Below are positions 34,465 to 43,725 of a stretch of 64,000 nucleotides of DNA, in pieces (positions within the stretch are counted from its first letter, which is position 1; every line of letters begins with the position of its first letter). The notes below the pieces were generated by a model. It saw only the letters and a program-made list of their open reading frames with translations, made no database searches and was not told where the DNA came from. The stretch lies in assembly GCA_964471115.1 (NCBI GenBank), contig CAYYFE010000004.1, positions 90,152 through 154,151 on the forward strand. Reading direction: 5' to 3'. The stretch is from SYFT01 sp964471115 (GTDB lineage: Bacteria; Acidobacteriota; Vicinamibacteria; Vicinamibacterales; SCN-69-37). Position numbers and translations under genes: made by a program.

Positions 34465-36192
34465 TTACTGTCCTTTGGGCGTTGATGCCTTCGCGTCGGG
34501 GCTGCGCATGTCGGCCACGCCGTAGAGCGCCCCGGTGTTCGGGTGCACCCAGATCGATTGCGCCGAACCCTGGCGACCGCCCAGGCGCACGTCGTGGCCC
34601 ATGGCCTTGAGCGCGGCCAGTACTTCGGCGGACACGCCGTTCTCCTCGATGGACAGCCGGTCGGGCAGCCACTGATGGTGCATGCGCGGCGCGTCGACGG
34701 CCTCGCGGCCGGTCAGACCCCAGGCGGTGACGCCCAGCACGACGTCGAGCGACGTGTTGATGATGGTCCGCCCGCCGGGCGATCCCGTGACCAGAACGAG
34801 ACGCCCGCCACGGGACACGATGACCGGTGTCATCGAGCTCAGCATGCGTTTGCCGGGCGCGATGAGGTTGGCCGGGGTGCCGATGTCACCGGTGAGATTG
34901 GTGTAGCCCGGCTTCTTGTTGAAGTCGCCCATCTCGTTGTTGAGCAGGAAGCCGGTGCCGGGAATCACCAGGTGGGAGCCGTACCCGCCTTCGAGTGTGT
35001 ACGTCAGCGCCACGGCCATGCCGTTGCGATCCGCGGTCGAGAAGTGCGTCGTCTCGTCCGACTCCGTTTCAGTCGGGGTGATGATGTCCTTGCCGAGCTC
35101 GGCCGAACTCGACGCCTTGGCCCGGTTGATGCCGCGCGCCAGTTCCTCGGCGTAGGGTTTGGAAATCAGCCGGCTCACCGGCACGTCCACGAAGTCCGGA
35201 TCGCCGAGGAATCGCGCGCGATCGAGGAACGCGCGTCGCCGCGCTTCAGCCGTGATGTGCACGGCGTCCGCCGAGAGGCGCGGCAGCTTCTGGATCTCGA
35301 GCGCTTCGAGCATGTTCAGCATTTCGATGAGCGCGGTGCCGCCCGAACTGGGCGGCGGCATCGACACGATTTCGTACCCCAGGAACGTGCCGCGCACGAC
35401 CGGGCGTTCCTTCGCCTGGTACGCGGCCAGGTCGGCCTTGGTGATCAGACCGCCGTTGGCGGCCATCGCCTTGTCGATCGTGTCGGCCACCCAGCCGGTG
35501 TAGAACGCATCCGGGCCGTCGGTGGCAATCGCGGTCAGCACCTTCGCGAGGTCGCCCAGCACGATCGTGTCGCCCGCCTGCCAGGGTTTTCCGTCAGGTC
35601 TGCCGTACGCCGCGATCGATCCGGGAAACGGCTTCATCGGGCCGGCCACCTCGCGGTTGAGTCCGCTGGCCAGTGAGGCCGAGACCCGGAATCCGTTGCG
35701 CGCCAGGTCGGCCGAGGGCATGACGACGTCGCGCCAGGGCAGCTTGCCGAACCGCGAGTGTGCCAGCGCGAGGCCCCGCACGGTGCCGGGCACGCCGGGG
35801 GCCAGGTAGCCCGCCGCGGTCAGGCTGCGGTTGATGTTCCCCTGCGCGTCCAGATACATCGTCGGCGTCGACTTGCCCGGCGCCTTTTCGCGGAAGTCGA
35901 ACGCGGTGGCGGTGCCGTCAGGCAGGCGTACGATCATGAACCCGCCGCCGCCGATGTTGCCGGCGGTGGGATACGTCACCGCCATCGCAAAGGCCGTGGC
36001 CACCGCCGCGTCCACGGCCGTGCCGCCCTTCGCAAGAATGTCGGCGCCGATGTCCGAGGCGATATCCGACGCCGTCACCACCACCCCGTTGCGGGCGTGG
36101 ACGCCCAGGTCAGGCGGCGCCTGCCGTCCGGCCAGAGGCGCCGATGCAAACACCAGGGACAGGGCGAGGGGAATCAGCACAACTCGTCGCAT
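34465..36192 (-). CDS. ggt: Gamma-glutamyltransferase
   Basis: A 575-residue periplasmic enzyme cleaving gamma-glutamyl bonds of glutathione and relatives. It has a signal peptide (VVLIPLALSLVFASAPLAGRQ) and the heavy-chain motifs GNIGGGGFMIVRLPDG, FDFREKAPG and VPGTVRGLALAHSRFG. The self-processing site and catalytic Thr lie in SDETTHFSTADRNGMAVALTYTL, followed by GSHLVIPGTGFLLNNEMGDF and SSMTPVIVSRGGRLVLVTGSPGG. Length matches the family. The start is taken as ATG 36192, just 24 bases from the divergent ATG of the serine hydrolase gene; ATG 36204 (MLFAM) is possible. Confidence 0.95.
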   Translation of the reverse strand: MRRVVLIPLALSLVFASAPLAGRQAPPDLGVHARNGVVVTASDIASDIGADILAKGGTAVDAAVATAFAMAVTYPTAGNIGGGGFMIVRLPDGTATAFDFREKAPGKSTPTMYLDAQGNINRSLTAAGYLAPGVPGTVRGLALAHSRFGKLPWRDVVMPSADLARNGFRVSASLASGLNREVAGPMKPFPGSIAAYGRPDGKPWQAGDTIVLGDLAKVLTAIATDGPDAFYTGWVADTIDKAMAANGGLITKADLAAYQAKERPVVRGTFLGYEIVSMPPPSSGGTALIEMLNMLEALEIQKLPRLSADAVHITAEARRRAFLDRARFLGDPDFVDVPVSRLISKPYAEELARGINRAKASSSAELGKDIITPTETESDETTHFSTADRNGMAVALTYTLEGGYGSHLVIPGTGFLLNNEMGDFNKKPGYTNLTGDIGTPANLIAPGKRMLSSMTPVIVSRGGRLVLVTGSPGGRTIINTSLDVVLGVTAWGLTGREAVDAPRMHHQWLPDRLSIEENGVSAEVLAALKAMGHDVRLGGRQGSAQSIWVHPNTGALYGVADMRSPDAKASTPKGQ

Positions 36193-36200
36193 GGCGAAAA

Positions 36201-36211
36201 GCATAATATGC
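36201..36211. promoter_or_regulatory. Symmetric -10-like palindrome between divergent starts
   Basis: GCATAATATGC is a perfect palindrome centred between the divergent ATGs at 36192 and 36216. Read either way it offers a -10-like hexamer (TAATAT or CATAAT; TATTAT or CATATT) placed so that transcription would begin at or just before each ATG. No -35 is evident. Confidence 0.45.
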
Positions 36212-36215
36212 GCCC

Positions 36216-37646
36216 ATGCTGAAACACGTCCTATTCATCGTGGCCGCCGGCGCCGGGCTGGCGGCCCAGGCCGCGGCCCCCGCACCGGCCCAGTCGCGCG
36301 AGGCGGCCGTCGACAAAGTGTTTGCCGCGTGGACGTCCGCCACACCGGGGTGTGCCGTCGGCGTGTCCGAGCAGGGCGTGCCGGTGTTGACGCGCGCGTA
36401 CGGCATGGCGGAGCTGGAGCACGGCTCGCCGAACCGGCCCGACACCATCTTTGAAGCCGGCTCGGTGTCCAAGCAGTTCACCGCGGCCGCCGTGATTCTG
36501 CTCGCGCGTGACGGCAAGGTGTCGCTCGATGACGACGTGCGGAAGTACATTCCGGAGCTGCCGGCGTATGACGCGCCGGTGACGTTGCGGCACATGTTGT
36601 CGCACACGGCCGGGCTTCGCGACTGGGGCAACCTGTTCGGCATCGCCGGCACGCCTCGCGGCGCGAAGACGTACACCCATGGCCACGTCGTGGATGTGCT
36701 GAGCCGTCAGCGTGCGCTCAACTTCACGCCGGGCACGCGGTGGTCGTACAGCAACTCCGGCTACAACCTCGCCGCGGTCGTCGTCTCACGGGTGAGCGGC
36801 ATGTCGTTCGCGGAGTTCAGCCGGACGCGCATCTTCCAGCCGCTCGGCATGACGCGGACGTCGTGGCGAGACGACTACGCGCGTATCGTGCCCGGCCGGG
36901 CGACCGCGTACGCGCTGGCCGGCGCGGCCCGGTACCGCCAGGACATGCCCTTCGAGAACGTGCACGGCAACGGCGGCCTGCTGACCACGGTGGGCGACCT
37001 GCTGAAATGGCAGGAGGCGGTGGTGAACGGACCGCTGGCCGGCGCGGCGATGGCTGACGAACAGCAGCGGCCGATGCCGCTCGGCGACGGGCGCGCGCTG
37101 CACTACGGCCTCGGCGTGTTTCGCGGTGAATATCAGGGCGTGCCCGAAATCTATCACTCGGGATCCACGGCTGGGTATCGCGCGTTCCTGACGTACTACC
37201 CGTCGGCGAGGCTGGCGGTTGCGACGTTGTGCAACGCCGGCAACGCCAATGCCACCGCGCTCAATCGCGCGGTGGGTGACATCTATCTTGGCGACCGCCG
37301 GCGTCCGGATGCGCCGCGCTCCACGGCACTGCGCGAGGCCCAGGGGCCGCTCGTGGGCGTGCAGCGCGACGACACGTGGAAGCCGGCCGTGGAGGATCTC
37401 CAGGCGTACGCGGGCACGTACGTCAGCGACGAGATCGAGACGACGTTTGTGGTGACGGTGGACAACGGCGCGCTGATCATCCGTCGTCGTCCGGATGCGG
37501 TCATCACGCTGCGTCCACATTCGCGCGATCGGTTCGAGGCGGGTGCCGGTCTGGGCCAGGTGACCTTCCATCGCGAACAGGGGCGCGTCACCGCACTGGG
37601 TGTGACACAGGACCGCGTCTGGGATCTGCGCTTCACGCGCCGCTGA
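36216..37646 (+). CDS. Secreted class-C-type serine hydrolase
   Basis: A 476-residue protein with a short signal peptide (LKHVLFIVAAGAGLAAQAA). The catalytic motifs are SxxK in FEAGSVSKQFTAAAVILLAR, YxN in TRWSYSNSGYNLAAVVVSRVSG, and HxG in YHSGSTAGYRAFLTYYPS. A C-terminal domain of about 130 residues (YAGTYVSDEIETTFVV...) has the DUF3471-like look often fused to these enzymes. The start ATG 36216 has no ribosome site in the 24-base divergent gap, in line with a leaderless transcript. Confidence 0.88.
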   Translation: MLKHVLFIVAAGAGLAAQAAAPAPAQSREAAVDKVFAAWTSATPGCAVGVSEQGVPVLTRAYGMAELEHGSPNRPDTIFEAGSVSKQFTAAAVILLARDGKVSLDDDVRKYIPELPAYDAPVTLRHMLSHTAGLRDWGNLFGIAGTPRGAKTYTHGHVVDVLSRQRALNFTPGTRWSYSNSGYNLAAVVVSRVSGMSFAEFSRTRIFQPLGMTRTSWRDDYARIVPGRATAYALAGAARYRQDMPFENVHGNGGLLTTVGDLLKWQEAVVNGPLAGAAMADEQQRPMPLGDGRALHYGLGVFRGEYQGVPEIYHSGSTAGYRAFLTYYPSARLAVATLCNAGNANATALNRAVGDIYLGDRRRPDAPRSTALREAQGPLVGVQRDDTWKPAVEDLQAYAGTYVSDEIETTFVVTVDNGALIIRRRPDAVITLRPHSRDRFEAGAGLGQVTFHREQGRVTALGVTQDRVWDLRFTRR

Positions 37647-37678
37647 ATCCGCCGGCAACCGTGGCACCATGGAACGGG

Positions 37679-38749
37679 ATGCCACGACAGTCAGTGCTGC
37701 TCACGGGGGCCTCGCTGTGTCTTGTGTTGACGGCGTGTGGTGCGCCGGAACCGCCGCGCCCGTCGCTGCAGGACGCGCCGACGCATGAACGGTACACCGC
37801 GGCGTTGTCGGAGTTCGGGCTCGACAAGGTGGCGCTGGGGCAGGACTGGCTGGCCGCCGCCGGTCGCGCGCTGAGCGAGCCGTTCGAGGCGAAGACGCCA
37901 TTTTCGGAGTCAGGCTTCTTTCCCGGCGATCGTCCGACGGCGGTGGGGTACCGGCTCGAGCTCATTCGCGGCCGCCGCCTGGCCATCGATCTCACGTTCG
38001 AGTCCAACGAACCGGGGCGCCTGTTCGTCGACCTGTTCGAACTGCGTGAGGGCCGCCCGCCCCGGCGTGTGGGTGGCGCCGAGCCGGGCGCGTTGAGCTT
38101 CGAGTACGACGTGCGCTGGTCCGGCCCGCACGTCCTGCGCCTGCAGCCCGAACTGCTGCGGTACGGACGGTACACGATCACACCGCGTACCCTGGCGTCG
38201 TTCATCTTTCCAATACCCGGCCGATCGCTCAACGCCGTGCAGAGCGGATTCGGCGCGCCTCGTGACGGCGGCGCGCGCGACCACCATGGCATCGACATCT
38301 TCGCCCCGCGCGGCACACCGGTGGTGGCGATTGCCGAAGGCTACGTGCGCGTGGATGAAACGCCGCGAGGGGGCCGCGTGATCTGGCTGCGGGAAGCCCG
38401 TCTGGGCCGGAACCTCTATTACGCCCATCTGCACGACTGGGCCGTCGAGGGCGGCGCCTACGTGCGGCCCGGCGATGTGATTGGGTACGTGGGGAACACC
38501 GGCAACGCGCGCACGACACCGCCGCACCTGCACTTCGGCATCTATGATCGCGGTCCGACCGACCCCGCGCCGTTCCTGTGGCGCGACGATCCGTCGCCGG
38601 CCCGCATCAGCGTGTCGCTGGATCCGCTCGGCCAGTGGCTGCCCGATCAGGCGCGGGTGATGACCGCGCGCCGGACCGACTATCGCGTGTTGCGGCCCGA
38701 CGGCACGTTCGCGCTGCTGGCACCCAGAGACCTTCTGGCTGGCCAGTGA
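37679..38749 (+). CDS. M23-family peptidase, probable lipoprotein
   Basis: A 356-residue protein with a lipoprotein-type signal, SLCLVLTACGAPE, whose Cys would be lipidated. Residues about 80-190 form a beta-rich domain, and the C-terminal part is an LytM/M23 endopeptidase fold. The zinc ligands are in GGARDHHGIDIFAPRGTPVVAIAEG and the HxH motif is in PPHLHFGIYD, with the His-containing YYAHLHDWAVEGG between them. It should cut peptidoglycan cross-links or act as an activator of amidases. The start is ATG 37679; longer readings overlap the serine hydrolase gene upstream. Confidence 0.9.
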   Translation: MPRQSVLLTGASLCLVLTACGAPEPPRPSLQDAPTHERYTAALSEFGLDKVALGQDWLAAAGRALSEPFEAKTPFSESGFFPGDRPTAVGYRLELIRGRRLAIDLTFESNEPGRLFVDLFELREGRPPRRVGGAEPGALSFEYDVRWSGPHVLRLQPELLRYGRYTITPRTLASFIFPIPGRSLNAVQSGFGAPRDGGARDHHGIDIFAPRGTPVVAIAEGYVRVDETPRGGRVIWLREARLGRNLYYAHLHDWAVEGGAYVRPGDVIGYVGNTGNARTTPPHLHFGIYDRGPTDPAPFLWRDDPSPARISVSLDPLGQWLPDQARVMTARRTDYRVLRPDGTFALLAPRDLLAGQ

Positions 38750-38767
38750 CGCGCGGCTGAAGACCTT

Positions 38768-41461
38768 TTATTGCCGCAGCGCGGTCGTGGGCTCCACGCG
38801 CGCCGCGCGCCAGGCCGGCAGCAGGCTGGCGAGCGCGCCGATGAGGGCGAGCGTCGCAATCGCCGCCGCAATCGTGACCGGGTCGGTCGACGTCAGGCCG
38901 AACAGGAGGCTTTCGGCCGATCGTCCTGCAAACAACGCCAGCGCCGCGCCGGCACCCACGCCAATCGTGACCAGCACGAGCGCCTCGCGCAGCACCATGC
39001 GCAGGACGCGGCCGCGGCCCGCGCCCAGGGCCATGCGGATGCCGATTTCCTGCCGGCGCTGCGTGACGGTGTACGACATGACGCCATACAGGCCAACCGC
39101 CGCCAGCAACAGCGCCAGCCCGCCGAAGAAACTCGACAACGACGCCATCATGCGCTCACGCGCGAGACTGTCGTTGATGGGCGCCGCCAGGGCCGTCGCC
39201 GTGACCTGAATGTCGCCGCCGGCCTGATTCGCAATCTGGACGGCCGCCCGGCTGAGCGCCGACTGCGCCTGCGTCGATCGCACGATCGTCGTCAGGTACG
39301 GACCCGGCTGCGGATCCTGCGCGTACGCCAGGAACATGAGGGGCCCGCCTTCGCGCCGCACGTCGTTGTACTTCGTGTCGGCCACCACACCGATGACGTG
39401 CATCGGCGGCGTGGGTTGATCGGCACGCCCCTCGAACACCACCGTGCGGCCCAGCGGTTCCTGGTCCTTGAAGTACCGCGCGACGAACGCCTGATTGACG
39501 ATGAGCGCGCGCGGTGCGCCGAGGCGGTCGCGGTCGTCGAACGTGCGCCCCTTCAGCAGCGGAATGTCGAGCAGCGCGAAGTAGCCGCCATCCACCTGGT
39601 TGATGAACGGGTACCCCTCCTGCACGGCGCCGTCGATGACGATGCTCTGGTTCCAGCCCGAGCCGCTCATCGGGGTGATGCTGACGGGAGACGCGCCGTC
39701 GATGCCCGGCAGGGTCTTCACGCGGTCGATGAGGCGCTGCTGAAACGCGGCCTGATCGTCCGGCGCCACGCCGCTGCGCCGCAGATCGAAATCCAGCGCC
39801 ACCACATCGTCCACCCGGTGACCGACCTCGGCCGTGGCCAGATTCCAGAAGGTGCGTGTGAACAGCAGCGCGCCGACCAGCAGCACGAGGGAGACCGCCA
39901 GCTGGCCGATGACCAGCGCGCGTCGCAGCGTGAACCGGCCGCGGCCGTCGGTCATGCCTCGGCCGCCCGCGCGCATGGCGATCACCGGCGCGGTCCGTGT
40001 GGCGCGCAACGCCGGCACGAGGCCGAAGATCAGGCACGTGAGAATGCCCAGGCCCGTCGTGAAGGCCAGCACCCGCCAGTTGATCGACAGGTCGAGCATC
40101 AGGGGATTGCGCAGGCTGCTGAGTGAGCCCACCAGGAGACTGCCGAGGCTCTGCGCCAGCCACGCGCCGAGGAGCGCGCCGGCGGCGGCGACAATCAGGC
40201 TCTCGGACATCAGCTGGCGAACCAGTCGTCCGCGCGAGGCGCCGATGGCCAGGCGGACGGCCATCTCCTGTTCGCGCGCGCTGGCGCGGGCCAGCATCAG
40301 GTTCGCGAGGTTGCCGCACGCAATCAGCAGCACGAGTCCGGCCAGCGCCAGCAACAACGTCAGCGGCGTGTCGTATTCGCCGCGCAGCGCCGAATACCCG
40401 GTCGCCACCGACGACGCTTCGAGGGTGAACTTCCGGTAGTTCTCCGCGTCTCCGCTCGTGTAGCGGGGCGGCACGGTGGCCGCGAAGATGGGGCCTGAGA
40501 CGCCGCGCAGTTCCGAGGAGGCCGTGTCGATCGAGACGCCGGGCTTGAGCCGACCGATGCCGGCCAGCCACCACCAGTCCGGCGAGTTGAGCGCGGTGAG
40601 CGCTTCAGCGGTCACCTGGCGCTCGGCGCACAGCGGCAGCGCCACGTCGAACTGCCGGCCGACGTCCACGCCGAAAAACGATCGCGGCGTGACCCCGCCC
40701 ACCGGAAACACCTGGCCGTCGAGTCGGACCGAGCGGCCGACGACGTCGGGCGCGCCGGCGAACTCGCGCTGCCAGAACGCGTGGCTGATGGTCGCGTGCG
40801 GCGCGTCACACGCGGGTGTGTCGTCCGCCGGGCTGATGAGCCGGCCGGCCGCGGCCGCGATGCCCAGTGTCTGGAAGAAGTTGCCGCTGACCCACAGGCC
40901 CTGCACCCGCCGCGACTCGCCCGAGTTCGACAGATCGAACGTGGCCGGTCCCCACGCGGCGAGGGAGCTGAACGACTGCTGGCGGTCGCGCACCTGCGTG
41001 TAGACGCCGTACGTCAGATGCGCGTACCGCGAGGTGAACCGGCCGGTGCGTCCGCCTTCGCCGGCGTTGATCGTCACCCGGGCCAGCGTCTCGGGCGACT
41101 CGACCGGCAGCGTCCGCAGGCGCACCGTGTCGATCAGCTGGAAGATCGCCGTATTGGCGCCGATGCCCAGGCCCAGCGACAGAACCGCCACGATCGCAAA
41201 GGCCGGCTGCCGCAGCAGCACCCGCAGCCCGAATCGCAGATCCCGGGTCGTGGTGTCGAACCAGCGCAGCGTGTTCATGTTGTAGACCTCTTCACGGGCG
41301 AGCGTGTGGTTGCCCAGCTTGCGACGCGCGGCCTGTCGCGCGGCGTCCGGCGTCATGCCCCGGGCGATGTTGTCCTCGATCTCCAGCTCGAGATAGGACT
41401 CCATCTCGAGCCGCCGCTCGTCGTCCCAGCGGCCGCGGCGAAAGAAACGCCGCCAGCTCAT
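38768..41461 (-). CDS. ADOP-type ABC transporter permease (FtsX/MacB fold)
   Basis: An 897-residue protein of the acidobacterial duplicated orphan permease type (TIGR03434-like). The N-terminus MSWRRFFRRGRWDDERRLEMESYLELE ... ARRKLGNHTLAREEVYNMN is the permease prefix domain. It is followed by LRFGLRVLLRQPAFAIVAVLSLGLGIGANTAIFQL (first helix and start of the MacB periplasmic domain). Two FtsX domains follow, each with the RxxEMAVRLAIGA-type or QEIGIRMALGAGRGRV motif. No ATPase gene is near, typical of these orphan permeases. The start ATG overlaps the PadR stop (ATGA). Confidence 0.92.
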   Translation of the reverse strand: MSWRRFFRRGRWDDERRLEMESYLELEIEDNIARGMTPDAARQAARRKLGNHTLAREEVYNMNTLRWFDTTTRDLRFGLRVLLRQPAFAIVAVLSLGLGIGANTAIFQLIDTVRLRTLPVESPETLARVTINAGEGGRTGRFTSRYAHLTYGVYTQVRDRQQSFSSLAAWGPATFDLSNSGESRRVQGLWVSGNFFQTLGIAAAAGRLISPADDTPACDAPHATISHAFWQREFAGAPDVVGRSVRLDGQVFPVGGVTPRSFFGVDVGRQFDVALPLCAERQVTAEALTALNSPDWWWLAGIGRLKPGVSIDTASSELRGVSGPIFAATVPPRYTSGDAENYRKFTLEASSVATGYSALRGEYDTPLTLLLALAGLVLLIACGNLANLMLARASAREQEMAVRLAIGASRGRLVRQLMSESLIVAAAGALLGAWLAQSLGSLLVGSLSSLRNPLMLDLSINWRVLAFTTGLGILTCLIFGLVPALRATRTAPVIAMRAGGRGMTDGRGRFTLRRALVIGQLAVSLVLLVGALLFTRTFWNLATAEVGHRVDDVVALDFDLRRSGVAPDDQAAFQQRLIDRVKTLPGIDGASPVSITPMSGSGWNQSIVIDGAVQEGYPFINQVDGGYFALLDIPLLKGRTFDDRDRLGAPRALIVNQAFVARYFKDQEPLGRTVVFEGRADQPTPPMHVIGVVADTKYNDVRREGGPLMFLAYAQDPQPGPYLTTIVRSTQAQSALSRAAVQIANQAGGDIQVTATALAAPINDSLARERMMASLSSFFGGLALLLAAVGLYGVMSYTVTQRRQEIGIRMALGAGRGRVLRMVLREALVLVTIGVGAGAALALFAGRSAESLLFGLTSTDPVTIAAAIATLALIGALASLLPAWRAARVEPTTALRQ

Positions 41462-41829
41462 GACTCGGCCCCGGGGTCGGCCGCGGCGGGCTTGAGCACT
41501 CGGTTGACGGCCGCCACCAGCGATTCCCAACGCGACGTCTGATGGAGCAACTGCTTCCGGCCCGCCGGCGTCAGCCGGTAGTAGCGCGCGCGCCGGTTGT
41601 TCTCAGACGTGCCCCAGAACGACGCGATCCACTTCCGGTTCTCGAGCCGATGCAGCGCCGGGTACAACGATCCGTGTTCCACCTGCAGCACATCGTCCGA
41701 TCGATGTTCGATGGCATGGGCGATCGTGTGGCCGTGGGCGGGGCCCAGCACGAGGGTCTGCAGGATCAGCAGATCCAGCGTACCCTGCAGCATGTCTCCC
41801 TGAATTGGCGCCTGTCCGCGTGGTGGCAT
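41458..41829 (-). CDS. PadR-family transcriptional regulator, acidobacterial type
   Basis: A 123-residue winged-helix repressor. LQGTLDLLILQTLVLGPAHGHTIAHAIEHRSDDVLQVEHGSLYPALHRLENRKWIASFWG covers helices 1-3 and the DNA-reading helix; NNRRARYYRLTPAGRKQLLHQ is the wing. It precedes the ADOP permease with a 4-base overlap, the usual pairing of this regulator type (TIGR03433-like) with the permease it likely controls. The start may be ATG 41829 or ATG 41793; the shorter form matches most relatives better. Confidence 0.93.
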   Translation of the reverse strand: MPPRGQAPIQGDMLQGTLDLLILQTLVLGPAHGHTIAHAIEHRSDDVLQVEHGSLYPALHRLENRKWIASFWGTSENNRRARYYRLTPAGRKQLLHQTSRWESLVAAVNRVLKPAAADPGAES

Positions 41830-41909
41830 GGGTCCCGGTCACTCCCCTAGATAATCGACCTGAGACGTCAGACGGACGATGGCGGTTCCCGGTTGGCCTC
41901 AGGGGGAAG

Positions 41910-42404
41910 TTACGCGCGGGTGCCCGGCCGGTCCCGGACCCAGAGGACGAGCAGGGCGGCGGTCAGCGGGACCCCCGCCCATCGGCCCGCCGGGCTGGCA
42001 AAGACGACAGCGCCGTTGACGATCATCGTGAAGGCGAAGAGCCGCCAGAGCCACTCCACCGCGGCGGGGCGGGTGGCGAACGAGCGCGGCGCGCGCGCCC
42101 ACCACGCCGTGTCGAGCGCCCAGAACGCGAGGAAGACGTAGTTCACGTACAGGCTGCCGGGCCACGCCACGCCGTACACCGTCGCCGCGCGTTCAGCTGT
42201 CAGGCGCGCCGCCAGGGCGTGGTCCCAGTGATAGACCACGCCAACCGCCAGCACCGAGTGGACGGCGGCCAGCGACACGCCAAGCGCCGAGACGGGAACC
42301 GCCCAGCCTGGGGACACCCGCGCCGCGCGAAGGACGCCGCGCGCGTACTCGCCCAGCACGAGGCAGATGATGGCCAGCCAGATCGTCGAATACAGCGCAA
42401 TCAT
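41910..42404 (-). CDS. Small multi-pass membrane protein of unknown function
   Basis: A 164-residue protein with about five hydrophobic segments, beginning IALYSTIWLAIICLVLGEYARG. It includes VHSVLAVGVVYHWDHALAARLT (a His-Trp-Asp-His cluster) and VNYVFLAFWALDTAWW. ATG 42404 overlaps the MFS gene stop (ATGA), so it is coupled to that transporter. No family is recognised by eye. Confidence 0.78.
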   Translation of the reverse strand: MIALYSTIWLAIICLVLGEYARGVLRAARVSPGWAVPVSALGVSLAAVHSVLAVGVVYHWDHALAARLTAERAATVYGVAWPGSLYVNYVFLAFWALDTAWWARAPRSFATRPAAVEWLWRLFAFTMIVNGAVVFASPAGRWAGVPLTAALLVLWVRDRPGTRA

Positions 42405-43666
42405 CGGGTCGGTACGGCGTCCGGCGAGCGAGGGGGCAGCCTCACGCGGGTGGAGGCCGCGGCGATGCCGGTGATGACCGCCGCCAGGATCAGGAACGCG
42501 GCGCGATAACTGCCGGTGGCTTCCACGCACCAGGCGAGCAGCAGCGGCCCCACTGCGGAGGCCAGCACGGTCAATGCCTGGGCCGCGCCCTGAATCACGC
42601 CCAGATGGCGCCGGCCGAAGACCTTCGGCCAGACGCTGAAGAACAGCACCATGATCAGGCCGCCGCCCACGCCCATCGCGACAGCCCAGGCCATGACCTG
42701 CCAGAACGCCGTGACGAACGGCAACGCCACGACGCCACCCGCCAGCGTCGCCAGCGAGACGGCGAGCAGCGTCAGCAGGCTGACGCGCCCGGCCAGCCAG
42801 CCGCCCAGGCCGTTGCCGGCCAACGCGGTCAGGGCCGTGACGATCAAGGTCTGGTAATACACGTCCGGGCCAAAGCCCCGCTCCGCCAGGATCGATTCAT
42901 TGAACAAGCCGATCCCTGACGCGACCAGACCGTAGAGCGCGGTGCCGACGGCGAAGAACCAGAACGCTGGTGTGCGCAACGCCTGCCGCCAGTGCAGTCC
43001 CGTGTGGGCGTCCGGATGCGGCGTGGTTTCACCGTCCGGCTCGAAGCCGCAGGCCTCGGGGCTGCGCCGCACGATGGCCCACGCGAGCGGTGCAAGTCCC
43101 GCCAGCAGCGCGATGCCCATCGTCTGCCACGCCGAACGCCAGCCGTCGGTCTGCACGAGTGCCCCCACCACCGGGAACGCCGCCATGAAGCCGATGCTCA
43201 TGACCACGCTGAAGACGGCCATCGCGCGATCGATCCGGCGGACGAACCAGTGCCCGACGATCGCCAGTGACACGACGGACAGGGCGCTCTGTCCCAGCGC
43301 GCGCGTGAGCGTCAGCCACACGGCCAGCTCGCCGGTGCCCTGCACGCGGCTCATCGCCACCACGACCGCGCCCAGGCTCAGGGAAACCGCCGTGAGCACC
43401 AGGCGTGAACCCCATCGATCGATGGCCCGGCCGATGCCGATCGCCCCCGCGGCGCCGAGAATCGTGGCCCAGAAGTTCAGTGACGCGTACGTCACGCGTC
43501 CGATCCCCAGGTCGGCCAGCAGCGGTTCGGTGATCAGTCCCAGCCCCTGCGTGCGCCCTGGCAACGTGCCCACCATGGCGGCCGCGGCGACCAGCAGCAC
43601 GGGCCAGCCGTAATACACACGCGTGTGGCGAGGCCAGGGGACCGACGGAGCGGGCGCGGCAACCAT
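42401..43666 (-). CDS. MFS transporter, monocarboxylate/OFA-like
   Basis: A 421-residue transporter with 12 predicted helices. The N-terminal RHTRVYYGWPVLLVAAAAMVGTLPGRTQGLGL is a mark of the OFA/monocarboxylate-like branch. Motif A is seen as GIGRAIDRWGSRLVLTAVSLSLG. The second half has NESILAERGFGPDVYYQTL and LGVIQGAAQALTVLASAVGP. It should move organic acids such as formate, oxalate or monocarboxylates, but the substrate is not set by the sequence. It is followed by the coupled small membrane protein. Confidence 0.87.
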   Translation of the reverse strand: MVAAPAPSVPWPRHTRVYYGWPVLLVAAAAMVGTLPGRTQGLGLITEPLLADLGIGRVTYASLNFWATILGAAGAIGIGRAIDRWGSRLVLTAVSLSLGAVVVAMSRVQGTGELAVWLTLTRALGQSALSVVSLAIVGHWFVRRIDRAMAVFSVVMSIGFMAAFPVVGALVQTDGWRSAWQTMGIALLAGLAPLAWAIVRRSPEACGFEPDGETTPHPDAHTGLHWRQALRTPAFWFFAVGTALYGLVASGIGLFNESILAERGFGPDVYYQTLIVTALTALAGNGLGGWLAGRVSLLTLLAVSLATLAGGVVALPFVTAFWQVMAWAVAMGVGGGLIMVLFFSVWPKVFGRRHLGVIQGAAQALTVLASAVGPLLLAWCVEATGSYRAAFLILAAVITGIAAASTRVRLPPRSPDAVPTR

Positions 43667-43678
43667 GTGTCTAGAGAC

Positions 43679-43684
43679 TACAAT
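43679..43684 (+). promoter_or_regulatory. Possible -10 for the HEAT-cyclophilin gene
   Basis: TACAAT 42 bases before the ATG at 43726, in the 59-base divergent gap with the MFS gene. No good -35 match is present. Confidence 0.35.
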
Positions 43685-43725
43685 GAGGCCCCGTCAGGCT
43701 CGTCTCATCTGGGAAGGAACGCCCC

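Noticed and set aside
41462..41530. Longer N-terminus for the first ADOP permease
   Set aside because: The extra residues fall within the PadR gene; the coupled ATG 41461 fits the prefix domain start.
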